Source: Okapia johnstoni (taxonomy: Eukaryota; Chordata; Mammalia; Artiodactyla; Giraffidae). Taken from it: a stretch of 64,000 nucleotides of DNA. The translations under genes and the position numbers were made by a program. The notes under the pieces were generated by a model. It worked only from the letters and a program-made list of their open reading frames with translations. It searched no databases and was not told the DNA's origin. Below are positions 1 to 11,920 of this stretch, piece after piece (positions within the stretch are counted from its first letter, which is position 1; the number at the start of each line of letters is the position of its first letter). Location: contig CM044320.1 of NCBI GenBank assembly GCA_024291935.2, positions 27,062,001 through 27,126,000 of the forward strand, read 5' to 3'.

Positions 1-787
1 ACCCCTGTCCATCGAGTCGGTGATGCCATCCAGCCATCTCATCCTCTGTCGTCCCCTTCTCCTCCTGCCCTCAATCTTTCCCAGCATCAGGGTCTTTTCA
101 AATGAGTCAGCTCTTCACATCGGGTGGCCAAAGTATTGGAGTTTCAGCTTCAACATTGGTCCTTCCAATGAACACCCAAGATTGATCCCCTTTAGGATGG
201 ACTGGTTGGATCTCCTTGCAGTCCAAGGGACACTCAAGAGTCTTCTCCAACACCACACTTCAAAAGTATCAATTCTTTGGCACTCAGCTTTCTTTATAGT
301 CCAACTCTCACATCCATACATGATTATTGGAGAAACCATAGCCTTGAGTAGATGGACCTTTGTTGACAAAGTAATGTCTCTGCTTTTTAATATGCTGTAT
401 AAGTTGGTCATAACTTTCCTTCCAAGGAGTAAGTGTCTTTTCATTTCATGGCTGCAATCACCATCTGCAGTGATTTTGGAGCCCAAAAAATAAAGTCTGT
501 CACTGTTTGCCTTGTTTCCCCATCTATTTGCCATGAAGTGATGGGGCCACATGCTGTGATCTTAGTTTTCTGAATGTTGAGCTTTAAGCCAACTTTATCA
601 CTCTCCTCTTTCACTTTAATCAAGAGGCTCCTCAGTTCCTCTTTACTTTCTGCCATCAGGGTGGTGTCAACTGCATATCTGAGGTTATTGATATCTCTCC
701 TGGCTTTCTTGATTTCAGTTTGTGCTTCAACCAGCCTGAAATTTCACATGATGTACTCTGTATATAAGCTAAATAAGCAGGGTGACA
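1..787 (-). mobile_element. BovB (RTE LINE) 3' part, cut by window start
   Basis: Minus-strand translation gives the C-terminal half of the BovB reverse-transcriptase protein in two frames: one frame (about 656 to 441) covers the region after RT motif C, and a second (about 552 to 115) covers the region with the MYGCESWTIKK segment. A frameshift lies near 480-500. The motif-C box, normally YADD, reads YAVD here (about 672-683), so a catalytic aspartate is lost. The 5' end is truncated at about 787 and the 3' end lies outside the window. It is a dead copy. Confidence 0.93.
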
Positions 788-789
788 AA

Positions 790-1300
790 TGAGCTCAATA
801 GCAGAAAGAAGTTGGGAGGAAAGAACATGTGAAATTGACTATAGAACAACAGAAATTACTAAGTCTCAAAAAACAGAGAGAAAACAGACTGAAAAGAATT
901 TGAACAGAGCCTCAGGAACCTGTGAGACTATAGTAACATTCATGTCATTGGAGTCTTGTAATAAGAGGGGGAAGAAGACAGGGCTGAAACGTACTTCAAG
1001 ATATAATAGCTGAAAGCTTTCCAAATTTGGTAAAAAACGTAACCTACAGAATCAGGAAGCTGCATAACTTCTAAATACGATAAGCTCAAGAAAGTCCACA
1101 TCAAGACACATGATCAAACTTTTGGAAACTAAAGACAAAGAAAAAATTCTTGAAAACAGCAGAATAATACTGTGCCTATAGGGGAATAATGATTTCAATG
1201 AGGATGAATTTCTTATTAGAAAACATGGAAGTCATAAAAGGTAGTACACATTTTCCTAGATTTCTATATCCAGCAGATGTATAATGCAAGGTTTCAAATG
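790..1300 (+). mobile_element. Ancient L1/HAL1-like ORF1-region fragment
   Basis: The stretch containing actaaagacaaagaaaaaat (near 1128) and ataggggaataatgattt resembles the ORF1-side segment shared by old mammalian L1 and HAL1 elements, in sense orientation. It is heavily diverged with no open frame. Assignment rests on remembered family phrasing, and the subfamily is not resolvable by eye. Confidence 0.5.
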
Positions 1301-1327
1301 TACTTAAGAAATATTTAATAATATTAA

Positions 1328-1374
1328 GGGGCTTCCCTGGTGGCTCCAACAATACAGAATCTGCCTGCAATGCA
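1328..1374 (+). mobile_element. Bov-tA SINE, 5' head only
   Basis: Only the tRNA-derived head of Bov-tA is present (ggggcttccctggtggctcc, then aatctgcctgcaatgc). The rest of the roughly 210-bp element is missing. Retroposons normally lose their 5' side, so this fragment arose by deletion or abortive integration. Confidence 0.8.
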
Positions 1375-1750
1375 TGATAAATAAGTCCATTTAATCCTAC
1401 ATTTTAAAGGATTATTTCCAAGGTAGGCTTTTAAATTGTCAAGCTATATAACATACTTTAATATTCTAACTTTTTTGCCTCAGTATTTGTTTTATGATCT
1501 TAAGAAGTACTGAGAACCCCAAAGAGTCCCTGTTTATGTGAGCTATTCCTACCCATATTCCTGTATCAAATATTAGAGCTGAGATATTTTAAAAATATTC
1601 ATCTTATTTCAAAATAACAGTAATATAAACTCATTATGTTAACATAATTATCACAATATAACATAAATACATAAATATTTATAAATATAATTTTTCAAAA
1701 CAAATTACTCATGAGAAGGTTGGCATTTTACACATTTTGTGAATAATGTC
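1375..1750. other. No gene or recognised repeat
   Basis: AT-rich sequence without an open frame or a repeat that I recognise. Confidence 0.5.
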
Positions 1751-1838
1751 AATGCTGTCTAGGTTTATCACAGCTTTGCTTCCAAGGAGTGTGTCTTTTA
1801 ATTTTGTCACTGCAGTCACCGTCTTCAGTGATTTTGGT
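1751..1838 (-). mobile_element. Short diverged BovB fragment
   Basis: An 88-bp antisense piece corresponding to the BovB segment encoding the SKITADGDCSHE...LLGRKV region. It is more diverged than the other copies and has lost both ends. Confidence 0.75.
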
Positions 1839-1925
1839 TTATGATCTCATAAACCTCCTCAAACTGTTGTCGGGACTCCTTTATGTCCACAAGTAGCATT
1901 CTGAGATCCACTGGTTTAGTGTGTC

Positions 1926-2215
1926 TTTTTTTTTTCCAAATTGTAGTGTAATTGATTTACAGAATTATATTAGTTTAAGGTGTATAACATAATGATTCAC
2001 TATTTTTATAGATTATATCCCATCTAATGTCATTACAAAACAATGGCTATATTTCCCTGTGCTGTACAATATATCCTTGTTGCTTATCTGTTTTATATGT
2101 AGCAGTTTATATCTCTTAATCCCATGCCTGTCCCCACTTCCTTCTCCAAACTGGTAACCACTACTTTGTTTTCATCTGTGAGTCTATTTCTATTTTGATA
2201 TACACATTTTGGGTC
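1926..2215 (-). mobile_element. L1 3' end, antisense
   Basis: A T-run (poly(A) of the minus strand) is followed by the typical L1 3'-end order on the minus strand: the attgatttacag box, then ccctgtgctgtacaatat, then the ctggtaaccactactttg box. The copy is 5' truncated and old, judging by divergence from the younger L1 ends in this window. Confidence 0.8.
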
Positions 2216-2750
2216 TAATGTTTTCTTAGCCAATTGCTATTGGTTCTCTACTATAAGCAAGGCTAAAATCACATATTTCCACTTCTCTCTCTCTCTCTCT
2301 CTCCATGGACTGACTTTAGTCAACAGTGCTATCTTTCTTCATATTTACTTTTGTACTGTTAAATATGATTAAGTTTGTATTAATTGATCTGCTAGCATTA
2401 AATGATATCCTTTGACTCAGAGATTACAGATGAAGTCATCAGTAAACTTACTTTACCTTCAATCTTCCCCCCTCTTTGCCCAAAAATTTTCCTTAGTCCC
2501 ATCATTTCTAGATTTTCAGAACAAATGGTTATGTACATATATTTTTTCCTTTCACTCCACTCCCTACATCTACTTTAACCTTGGTTCTCACAGCCAGTTC
2601 CTTTGCTAGGATTTCTGTTTGTCTCTGGACTGACTGAAGTTTGACTATAGTAGTTTTCTCAAGAAGTACTTACTCACGGAAATAATATTTCCCAAGTTTT
2701 TGCATGAGTCTTTTATAAGATAATTTGGCTATATATTAAAACACTTGTGT
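2216..2750. other. Unassigned sequence with a short (TC)n
   Basis: No gene is seen. A (TC)n run of about 20 bp lies at 2284-2303. A 65-codon open frame at 2412-2609 has no recognisable features and is taken as chance. Confidence 0.5.
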
Positions 2751-3750
2751 TGCCTCCTGAGAAATCCGTATGCAGGTCAAGAAGCAACAATTAGAACTAT
2801 ACATGGAACAACAGACTGGCTTCAAATCGGGAAAGGAGTATGTCAAAGCTGTATATTATAACCTGGCTTATTTAACTTATATGCAGAGTACATCCTGAGA
2901 AATGCCAGACTGGATGAAGCACAAGCTGGAATCAAGATTGCCAGGAGAAATACCAATAACCTCAGATATGCAGATGACACCACCCTTATGGCAGAAAGTA
3001 AAGAGGAACTGAGGAGCCTCTTGATGAAAGTGAAAGAGGAGAGTGATAAAGTTGGCTTAAAACTCGACATTCAGAAAACTAATATCATGGCATATGGTCC
3101 CATTACTTCATGGCAAATAGATGGGGAAACAAGGCAAACAGTGACAGACTATTTTTGGGCTCCAAAATCACTGCAGATGGTTACTGCAGCCATGAAATTA
3201 AAAGACACTTGCTCCTAGGAAGAAAAGTTATGACCAACCTAGACTGCATATTAAAAAACAGAGGCATTACTTTGCCAACAAAGGTCTGTCTGGTCAAAGC
3301 TATGGTTTTTCCAGTAGTCATGTATGGATGTGAGAGTTGGAGTATAAAGAAAGTTAAGCGCCAAAGAATTGATGCTTTTGAACTGTGGTGTTGGAGAAGA
3401 CTCCTGAGAGTCCCTTGGACTGCAAGGACATCCAACCAGCCCATCCTAAAGGAGATCAGTCAGGGATGTACATTGGAAGCACTAATGTTGAAGCTGAAAT
3501 TCCAATTCTTTGGCCACCTCATGTAAAGAACTGACACCTTGGAAAAGACCCTGATTCTGGGCAAGATTGAAGGCGGGAGGAAAAGGGGACGACAAAGGAT
3601 CAGATGGTTGAATGGCATCACTGACTCAGTGGACATGAATTTGAGTAAACTCTAGGAGTTGGTGATGGACAGGGAAGCCTGGCGTGCTGCAGTTCACGTG
3701 ATCACAAAGAGTCCGACATGACTGCGCAACTGAACTGAACTGAACTGAAT
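2751..3750 (+). mobile_element. BovB 3' kilobase, 5' truncated
   Basis: About 1 kb of BovB in sense orientation, from the RT palm (LLRN.YAGQEA region) to the 3' end. The catalytic YADD box is intact at 2967-2978, but the reading frame is broken: open pieces at 2988-3218 and 3110-3526 lie in different frames, and upstream codons are damaged. The element ends in a short tandem tail with unit AACTG, repeated about four times at 3728-3749, the kind of tail expected of RTE elements, which lack poly(A). Confidence 0.94.
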
Positions 3751-5689
3751 CTTTCTTGAGTGTCTTGTACTCTTTTATACTTAAAATATTTTTATTTAAA
3801 TATAAGTATTTACAAATTTAATTTCCAATTCCCTGTGAAGAGCTGTCAGTGATCTCTGCTAAATGATGCTAAAGGACTCTATCTTTTACAGACGAAGCTG
3901 TGATTTGTTTAAACTCTCAGTGAGAAATCTGAAAAAGAAATTCAGTAATGTATTTACTTGATACACAATGTTTTATAAGAATAAAGGGGAAAGAAATACA
4001 GTGAAAAAGAAGAGAAATTCTTAGATGGGTGTAAGCTGCAAAGCCTCATACTCACTGGCATGGTTTTTTCAGATTTCCCTGCCTATCTGGGTTCTATTAT
4101 GAACCCCCAGGAGAGGGGCTGTATCTGCCCACTTCAAGATAATTATTATTCTTAGCCTTCTACTGTTGAGTGTTGCAGTGGAGAAAAACAAAAGGCCAGT
4201 CTGCTTTTCCCTCCACGAATGATTTGATATTTTTCTCTGTATTCCTTAAGTTTTCTTTTTTCTTTTTTGAAGTATCTTTGAAAGAATGTTATCTTTGTTT
4301 ATGTAATGAATTTTTTATTATAAACATAATTTGTTCTAGTCCATTCCTTTATGTATGTCTAGTCAATTCTTCTAGTATGTCTCCTTTAGATCTCAATTGT
4401 GAATATATTAGAACTACTTTATTTTCTATCATTTGTCTCTAAAACTTTTACACTTTTATTTTTTTAATTCAATTTTTTGAAAATTTTCATAATATACTTC
4501 ATATAACATGATATACTCCATCACATAATCAGTATAAAACATATTGAGATATTTTAGTTTGTTTTCTTCTTACTAAGTGTACTTTATACTTACAGTATAC
4601 CATATTTGGATGCTCAGTTTTTATGAGGAATAGATGAAGTGATTTTATGTAATTCACAGTTGGAAAAGTATATTCATGTACTTTAGGTGTCCCAAAAGTA
4701 TTATTTGATACATAAATAATTATGCAAAAATGTAGATATTTCCCATAACTGAAAAATCATTCTCCTTTAATACTTGCATCTACATTGACAAGACTGGTTT
4801 ATCTATGGCATTGTGATTTACATTTTCACACTGCATATGAACGAGCTATTTGAAGTTCTAAGCAGGGGAGGGAAAGCTTGTCTGTGACCTAGTTAAAGAG
4901 GAACAAGATTTTAAGTTGAAATTGAAACTTGTCATTATATGATAATGAATAATGATTTTACAGTTTTCTTATATGAACGAATATGAAGACAATTCTTATT
5001 GTAATTGATAGCATTTAGGAGCTCACTGTAGAAGAATGTAAAGAACTCAATGCTGCTAAAGAGCTGCTTTCAACCTGTCAATATCATAACGCATATACTG
5101 TCCTAGGAAAAATCCCTTCGTGCTCAGTAGTGTCTGATATCCCAGAAAGCTTAGTTCCTTACTGATGTTATGGGAGGTCTCATTTTCTGAAACTTAGAAC
5201 AGGTCTGAAAGCTTATCTTCCCCAAATTGATGTCAATGGTGGGGGCATTCGATGTGTTTGAAGCAGTGATTCTGGTAGTTTCCTCAGCTTTGCAGATCTG
5301 ACTCGATTTGTGTATAAAATCCAAAGTTTCAGCCTTATAGCCATGGAGTTCTGATGGTTTAGGTCTGTCAGGCTCTTGCATTTACATCTTGATTGTTCCT
5401 GAATTCAAGGTAAGAATCATGCCTCTAAACTTCAAAACTCTTGCCCAGTGTAGCTTCCTCCACCCAAGCCTCAGAACTGTCAGTTGCTAATGGGATTTAA
5501 TATATTCAATGAGTTAATTTATCTATACATATGCATCTCCCACCCTAATACCTAGCATATGATATTTGCTTAACAGATATTATCACGTCCCTCTTCCTTA
5601 CCCCAAAGATATACCATACTCCTTCTAAAAGAAAATAGGCAGCTTCTTTAGGGCCAGCTATGGTTTCAGGAATTAAGCTGTAGAACTTC
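3751..5689. other. Unassigned 1.9-kb block
   Basis: No repeat is recognised with confidence. The only notable open frame is 76 codons on the minus strand (5381-5151), beginning MQEPDRPKPSELHGY. It is hydrophilic, has no known motif, and ends at a normal stop. It could be part of an unrecognised repeat, an old processed pseudogene, or chance. The rest is AT-rich. Confidence 0.45.
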
Positions 5690-6830
5690 TTAAACAGATG
5701 TCTGCTGAATATTACATTCAGATGCTGTGCTAGATTCTGAGAATTCAGAGAGAAAAATGATGTCCTTTTCCTCAAGAGCTCATAATGAGTGTGCTGTGCT
5801 TAGTCGTGTCTGACTCTTTGAGTTCCTATGGACGGTAGCCTGCCAGGCTCCTCTGTCCATGGGATCCTCCAGGCAAGAATACTGGAGTGGGTTGCAATGC
5901 CCTTCCTCAGGGGATCTTCCCAACCCAGAGATCGAACCTAGGTCTCCTGCATTGTAGATGGACTCTTTACCATCTGAGCCACCAGGGAAGTCCAAGAACA
6001 CTGAAGTGGGTAGCCTATCCCTTTTCCAGGGGAACTTCTGACCCAGGAATTGAAGCGGGGTCTCCTGAATTGCAGGAGGATTCTTTACCAGTTGAGCTAC
6101 CAGGGAAGCCCCCAAGGTGAGTATATGTGAGTTCAACAAATGACACAAAATTACTATGCGATACTGTTTTCACTGAAGTGCACCCAGAAAATTAGGGGAA
6201 AAAAAAAGAATATCTAATAGCCTGGAAGAAGTGGAAAAGGCTTCCCAGAAAATAAAGCATTTCAGCTGCAGAAGGAAAACTTAGTAGAATAATATGAGAA
6301 TGTTAAACCATTTAAATAACTATAAGCCTTTCAATATGATGGAGAAGAGGGTGGGCATGAGTCAATATAGAGATGATGCTGAAAAAGTAGGCAAAGATTG
6401 TCACCAAAGGCCTGCTATGATGTGTTTACGCTGTTAGGGTTCCATGATGGAGACACAGGGGTGTCAGTAAGAATTTTAAACACTAAAGAAAAATAATCAT
6501 TTTGGTTTTACTGAAATTTCAGTATAGCATGACACCATGAACTAAAGTGGAACAAAAAAGAAGAAACTGGGATATTAAATATAAATCTCTTGAGGTGCTT
6601 GGTGAAAAATACTGGACTAAGGCAGTGGGAATGAAGTAGAAACTAATTTGTAAATTATGAAGGAAGAATAATTGACCAAACTTAGTGATTATTTAAATGA
6701 GCAGATGAAGGAAGGAAAGAATCAAGAAAACATCTAGTTTTCTGATGTAAATGACTCAGTTGATAGTGAGAAAGACTTTTGACCAAAGATGATAAGGTTT
6801 TAATGTTAGATATGATGCTTTTTTATTTTA
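5690..6830 (+). mobile_element. L2-like LINE relic, split by a SINE
   Basis: Text on both sides of the inserted Bov-tA follows the L2 3'-region order (gatgctgtgctagattctga, cctcaagagctcataatgag, then the ggaaaaggcttcccag box near 6234, then further purine-rich L2 3' sequence). The continuity across the SINE supports one older element. There is no open frame. The family call is by recognition and the outer borders are approximate. Confidence 0.55.
5788..6113 (-). mobile_element. Composite Bov-tA with two tRNA heads
   Basis: Read on the minus strand it starts with a tRNA-Glu-type head (promoter A box in ctggtaaag, B box near the ttcaattcc segment), runs into a second head (ttccctggtggctcagatgg near 5990), and ends with the BovB-derived 3' part whose sense form is gcaaagagtcggacacgact. 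Total length is about 325 bp against about 210 bp for a single unit. The copy at 17202-17527 has the same architecture, so this is a subfamily structure rather than a local accident. Confidence 0.9.
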
Positions 6831-7002
6831 AATAGACCATTTTACATATATATTACACAGTATGTATTTAAATTTGTAGAAAATTTGCAGAGAGTACAAA
6901 GAATTCCCAAATACCCCACATGCAGCTTTCTTATTATTTACATCTTATAGTAATGTGATACATTTGTCACAAATAATAAACCAATATCAATTCTTTATCA
7001 TT

Positions 7003-7198
7003 GGGCTTCCCTGATGGCTCAGCTGGTAAAGAATCACCTTGCTATGCGGGAGATCTAGGTTCAATCCCTGAGTTGGGAAGATCCCCTGGAGAAGGGAATG
7101 GCTACTCACTCCAGTATTTTGGCCTGGAGAATTCCATGGACTGTATTGTCCATGGGATCGCAAAGAGTCAGACACAAAAGAGTAACTTTCACTTACGT
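7003..7198 (+). mobile_element. Bov-tA inserted in the old L1
   Basis: Full-length unit from gggcttccctgatggctcag to the actttcactta tail. An 8-bp target-site duplication, ttatcatt, flanks it (6995-7002 and 7199-7206), and the L1 text continues across the insertion. Confidence 0.93.
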
Positions 7199-7673
7199 TA
7201 TCATTAAGTCCATACATTTTCAGGTTTCCTTAGTTTTTACTTAATGTCATTTTTCTGTTTCAGAATTCTATCCAGTGTATCATATTACATTTAGTCATTA
7301 TGTCTCTTTAGGTAATTCTTGACTGTGACAGCTTCTCAGGCTTTTATTGTTTTTGATGACCTTGAGAGTTTTGACCTTGAGAGTTATTCTAGTCAGGTAC
7401 TTTGTAAAATGTCCCGTTATTGTTTGTTTGTTTTTTCTTCTTCTATGATTTGACTAAAGTGAGGAGTTTTGAGGAAGAGCACACAGATATCATCATATCA
7501 TTATTATATTCATCATATCATATCAAGAGGAATGCTTGACATGAGTTAGCACTGTTGATGTTAATTAACTTTGACAAACCCAGGAGAGGTAGTGTTTGTA
7601 AGGTTTCTTCTCTGTAAAGTTGCTTTCACACCACCTGACCCTCTATTACACTATACTCCTTGGGAAAGAAGTA

Positions 7674-7889
7674 TGCATGTGCATGCTCAGTCATAGCCAA
7701 CTCTTTGTGACCCCATGGACTGTAGCCCGCCAGGCTCCTCTGCTCATGGAATTCTCCAGGCAAGGATACTGGAGTGTGTTGCCATTTCCTACTGCAGGGG
7801 TTCTTCCCAACCTAGAGACTGAACCCACATCTCCTGCATCTCCTGCATTGGCAGGTGGATTCTTTACTCCTGAGCCACCTGGGAAGCCT
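7674..7889 (-). mobile_element. Bov-tA, antisense
   Basis: Complete unit, with head at 7889 and BovB-like tail at about 7680. It carries a duplicated tctcctgca motif at 7831-7849 in the B-box area, a small internal tandem change. Confidence 0.92.
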
Positions 7890-8689
7890 TCATTATGCAT
7901 ATCCCCCACTTAATGAACCAAGAAGTTATGCTCCTTCTCTTAAGGACAAAGCATCTATATAAATTATGTGGAAAAAAATTATGTGGAATTCTTCTGCAAC
8001 ACCTATTTTTTTCCTTTCCTCTACTTATATAATAATTTGATCACTTATTTACATCAGTATGGCTTCCTGAATATTTATTTTAAATGTAAATATTTAAAGC
8101 CAGTGCTGCTTGATTTTTTTTTTTTTTGCTCAAATTATTCTTCCTTTGGCCATTGGGAGCTCTTTCAGTTGTCCCCCATATCCCATTGGTAAACCCACAC
8201 CATTGCTTATTTAAAACATTTTAGTAATACTTTACTTTCTGGCACTATGACATGCTTGAGGCTCATATTTATTCCCTAACCCAATCCTAGAATCAGTCAT
8301 TTCTCCAAGGAGCCTGGTTTCTGTTTATAAGCAAGGAAGGAAATATCTATACATACTAATCTTTGAGTACACACATATCTATAAATATTTTTACATATAT
8401 CATATACATTAGTATCATATTAAGCTAACATGAGTAGTCATCTAATACCACATGGATCATTCTAACCTTCTCCCTGTTGCTTACCTGTAACCTCTCACTC
8501 CCACAGTGAGAAACATGGTTCCCATCCCCTGCCATCCACTTATGTAATTGTTTATTCCAGTATATATGTATAGTGGTTTCAGAACTGTTAACGTGTACCC
8601 CTTTGAAAAATAACTTCATTAACTAGAAAGTGCTTATGTGCAGTTCCTTTTGCCTTTAGCCTTAGAAAATCATCAATCACCTCTAAAGT

Positions 8690-8809
8690 AGGAAATGGCA
8701 ACGCGCTCCAGTATTCTTGCCTGGAGAATCCCCATGGACAGAGGAACCTGGTGGGCTACAGTCCATGGGGTTGCAAAGAGTCGGACATGACTGAGTGACT
8801 GAGCACATT
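8690..8809 (+). mobile_element. 5'-truncated Bov-tA
   Basis: Starts in the middle of the unit (aggaaatggcaacgcgctcc) and runs to the 3' end. It is flanked by tctaaagt at 8682-8689 and 8810-8817, so the truncation happened at insertion. Confidence 0.88.
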
Positions 8810-10316
8810 TCTAAAGTTATTTAGGTCAGTATCTTTTCATTCCTATCCACTTCAATTAGATTGCTTCCTACATTTGCAATTTAGTTAGATTCTTTTGTCA
8901 CAATCGATACTGAATCCAGAATCCTCAACCTCCTAAATGAATTTTTGAATTGCATTAATTAATGTTCACTTTTTCTGCTGTAAATTTTTATGCATTCTAA
9001 CAAATGTATAATGTCTGTATCCATCGTTACAGCATCATTTACCATACTAAAAAGTCCCTTTTATTTCCCCTATTCATCTCTCCCCATAACCCTGAGCCCT
9101 TAGCAACCACTGATTTATTTACCATCTCTACAGTTTCACCTTTCCCAGAATGTAACATGATTGGAGTCATATGGTATGTAGCCTTTTCAGACTTCTTTCA
9201 TTCAGTTTAGTCTCTTTCACTCACCAATATGTATTTAAGGTTCTTCCATGTCTTTTCATGACTTGATAGGTCATTTCTTTTTATCACTGAATAATATTCC
9301 ATTGCATGGATGTATCACAGTTTTTCTGTCCACCTATTACAAGACATCTTGGTTACTTCTAGTTTTGATGATTATGAGTAAAAGTCTTATAAAAAATTAC
9401 ATGCAAAATTTTGTGTGGAATACAGTTTTCAAACCAGCTGGGGGGGTTGTAGATTATGTTTAGCTTTGAAAGAATTTTCCACACTATTTTCTAAAGTGGC
9501 TGTACCATTTTGCATTTCCACCAGGAATGAGTAAGAGCTTCTGTGGGTCCTCACCACCAGTTGATATTGTCAGGTTTTAAAAAATTTAATCCATTCAAAC
9601 AAGTCTAAAATAGCCGTATCTCACTGTTGTTTTCATTAACATTTTTCTAATGACAAATGTAGGACATCTTTTCATATGCTTATTTACTACCTGCATATCC
9701 TGGTGAGGTGTCTGATCTGCGATTTCCCATTTTAATAGGATGTTTGGTTTTCTGTTGTTGAATTTTACAAATGCATTGTATATTTTGACTAGATGTGTTG
9801 CACAAATATTTTCTCCTGGTTTACAGCTTGTCTTTTCATTCTTTAACAGTGTCTTTTGAAGAAAGGAAGTTTTTAACTTTAACAAAGTACAATTTAGTAA
9901 TTTTTACTTCATGAGTCATACTTTTAGTGTTTTATCTAAAAAATCATCACCAAAACCCAAGATCAAATGGAGATTTTCTCTTGTTTTCTTCTAGAAGTTT
10001 TATAGTTTTGCATTTCACAGTTATGTAATATTTAGAGTCCATTTGATGTAAGTCATACAGTCTATGTCTAAGGTCATTATTTTTCTTATATCCAATTGTT
10101 CCAGCAATATCTGTTGGAAAGGCTACCTTATTTCCAATGAATTATCTTTGCACCTTTGTCAAAGATCAGTTGCCTATATTTTTGTGAATCTATGTCTAGG
10201 CTCTGTGTCCTCTTCTTTGATGTATGTGTCTCTTCTTTTATCTGTACTATGCAATCTTGATTATTGTGTCAACATAACTATCTTGATCAGATAGCATGAG
10301 TTCTCTTTCTTCTTCA

Positions 10317-10542
10317 GTGAAAGAAAGAAGAGAGAAAGTATGAAGTTGCTCAGTCCTGTCCAAATCTTTGCAACCCCATGGACTGCAGCCCACCAGGCTC
10401 CTCTGTCCATGGAATTTTCCAGGCAAGAGTACTGGAGTGGGTTGCCATTTCCTTCTCCAGGGGATCTTCCCGACCCAGGGATCAAACCCAGGTCTCCCAC
10501 ACTGCAGGCAGATTCTTTATTCTTTGAGCCACCAGGGAAGCC
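10317..10542 (-). mobile_element. Bov-tA, antisense, with duplication
   Basis: Complete unit inserted in the old L1. The flanks share tcttcttcagt, seen directly 5' and 3' of the element (about 10308-10318 and 10545-10555), consistent with an 11-bp target-site duplication. Confidence 0.92.
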
Positions 10543-10640
10543 CATCTTCTTCAGTATTAAATGCCTATTCTAGGTGTTTTGCTTTTCTGTATAAATTTTA
10601 GAGTCAGCTTGTTGATATCTCCAACTAGTTTTCTAGGATT

Positions 10641-10940
10641 ATTATTAACAAGAATATCAGTCCCAATTATATTCATTCATCTCCCTCCTAGTTTGGGATC
10701 CTTGACTTTCCAATTCCACTCTATTCTTACTTGTACTCTTGCTATTTTGATCACATCTGTTGCCCTCTGAGTCATCAGCCTAGGAAATATCAAACCATCT
10801 CCTTTCTATTTCCAAGACGCTGATGGTTGGTGGCAAATACCATCTAAGCAGGAACTTTGTTCCCATCTCAAATCCCCTAGGGCTGCAAAACACTACAATT
10901 CTTTTCCTCATTTTTGTTTATTTGTTGGTTGGTTGGTTGG
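10641..10940. other. Unassigned, possibly L2-type
   Basis: Pyrimidine-rich text without an open frame. Phrases such as atctcaaatcccctag vaguely resemble antisense L2, but I cannot support a call. Confidence 0.35.
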
Positions 10941-11235
10941 GTTTTTTTTGGCTGCGCTCGGTCTTCCTTTCAGTGTATGGGCTTTTCTCTAGTTGCAACA
11001 CATAAAGGCTTCTCTATTGCAGCTCACAGGCTTCTCTTCTTGTAGAGCATGGGCTCAAGGTGTGCAGTCTTGGTAGTTTCAGCATGTGCACTTAGTTGCT
11101 CCATAGCAACATCTATGGATGCATATGCTCCATAGCATACATCTCCATAGCAGGTTCGATTCTTGACCAGGGATTGCCCTTGCGCCCCTGCATTGGAAGG
11201 CAGATTCTCAATAGCTGGACCACCAGGTAAGTCCC
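10941..11235 (-). mobile_element. Long CHR-type SINE, antisense
   Basis: Minus-strand CHR SINE (cetartiodactyl, tRNA-Glu-derived): the head is at 11235 (complement of ggaccaccaggtaagtccc), followed by the region of repeated 'ctccatagca' units and ending in the ggctgcgctcggtcttcc segment. The local repetition of tccatagca (11100-11150) is part of this long variant. Confidence 0.75.
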
Positions 11236-11568
11236 AATCCTTTTCCTTTTTTCCCATCCAGTTCCTTCTTTCCACCTCTGTCCCCTTTTCCATGCAGACA
11301 TTACATATTCTAGTCTATTCTACTTTATTCAGGTCCCTGAGCATGACATTTTTATTCACAGCTGATGTCTTCTTGATTTACTGGAGATAATGACTACAAT
11401 GCCTTAAGTGGCTCTGCGTTTACTCACATCTTCTCCTTCTTCCATCTTTATTCCAGAATGAATCACTTCTACTTCTGATTTCCATCCCTTCAAATATTAC
11501 CTGTTATTTTAATTAAATTGTAAATAATAAAAATTATTATTAACTTTTAAAAAAATTTTGTAAAATAA
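11236..11568. other. No recognised feature
   Basis: Mixed sequence ending in an AT-rich stretch (11500-11568). No gene and no confident repeat. Confidence 0.45.
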
Positions 11569-11660
11569 TTTTTGGCCAAGCTGCGTGGCATGTTTCCTGA
11601 CCAGGGATCAAACTCATGCCCCCTGTAGTGAAAGCAGAATCTTAACCACTGGACCACAGG
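11569..11660 (-). mobile_element. Short CHR-type SINE, cut by Bov-tA
   Basis: Shows the antisense CHR order ttggccaagctgc, gaccagggatcaaactc, cttaaccactggaccac. It stops two or three bases into the head, where the next SINE starts, so the Bov-tA insertion or a deletion removed its outermost 5' bases. Confidence 0.8.
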
Positions 11661-11872
11661 ATGTTGTTGTTTTGTTGCTGAGTCATGTCCAACTCTCTTG
11701 TGACCCTATGGACTGTAGCCTACCAGTCTCCTCTGTTAATGGAATTTCCCAGGCAAGAGTACTGGAGTGGGTTGCCAATTCCTTTTCCAGGGCATCTTCC
11801 TGACCCACGGATCAAACCTGAGTCTCCTTCATTGCTGGCATATCCTCTACCACTGAGCCACCAGGGAAGCCC
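11661..11872 (-). mobile_element. Bov-tA next to CHR
   Basis: Complete antisense unit from a (TTG)n-like tail (tgttgttgtttt, 11663-11674) to the tRNA head ending at 11872. It abuts the CHR fragment with no spacer. Confidence 0.92.
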
Positions 11873-11920
11873 TTTATATGTGCATATACATATGTATGTG
11901 TATATATAGCTCCTATATCC

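Larger units (their letters stand above)
6815..10640 (-). mobile_element. Long ancient L1, antisense, with four SINE insertions
   Basis: Removing the four Bov-tA insertions leaves about 3.1 kb that I read as one antisense old L1: the 3' UTR-like part (6830-8990, with gggagctctttcagttg at 8156 and aatcagtcatttctccaagg at 8292), then ORF2 3' sequence (agccttttcagacttctttc at 9180; attttctcctggtttacagc near 9808; ttctagaagttttatag near 9991). No frame is open. The minus strand is the sense strand. Borders and subfamily are approximate. Confidence 0.7.

Noticed and set aside
20..493. 157-codon plus-strand open frame
   Set aside because: It is the antisense shadow of BovB. The minus strand carries the recognisable reverse-transcriptase sequence. 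The same applies to similar long frames at 19476-19895, 21777-22265, 25476-25991, 39643-40203 and 54404-54841.
4684..4730. ggtgtcccaaaagtatt, similar to the start of a mariner element
   Set aside because: No matching inverted end was found nearby, so a mariner call is not supported here, unlike 23600-23677.
8425..8619. 64-codon minus-strand frame
   Set aside because: Lies inside the ancient antisense L1 3' UTR-like region and has no protein similarity that I can recognise.
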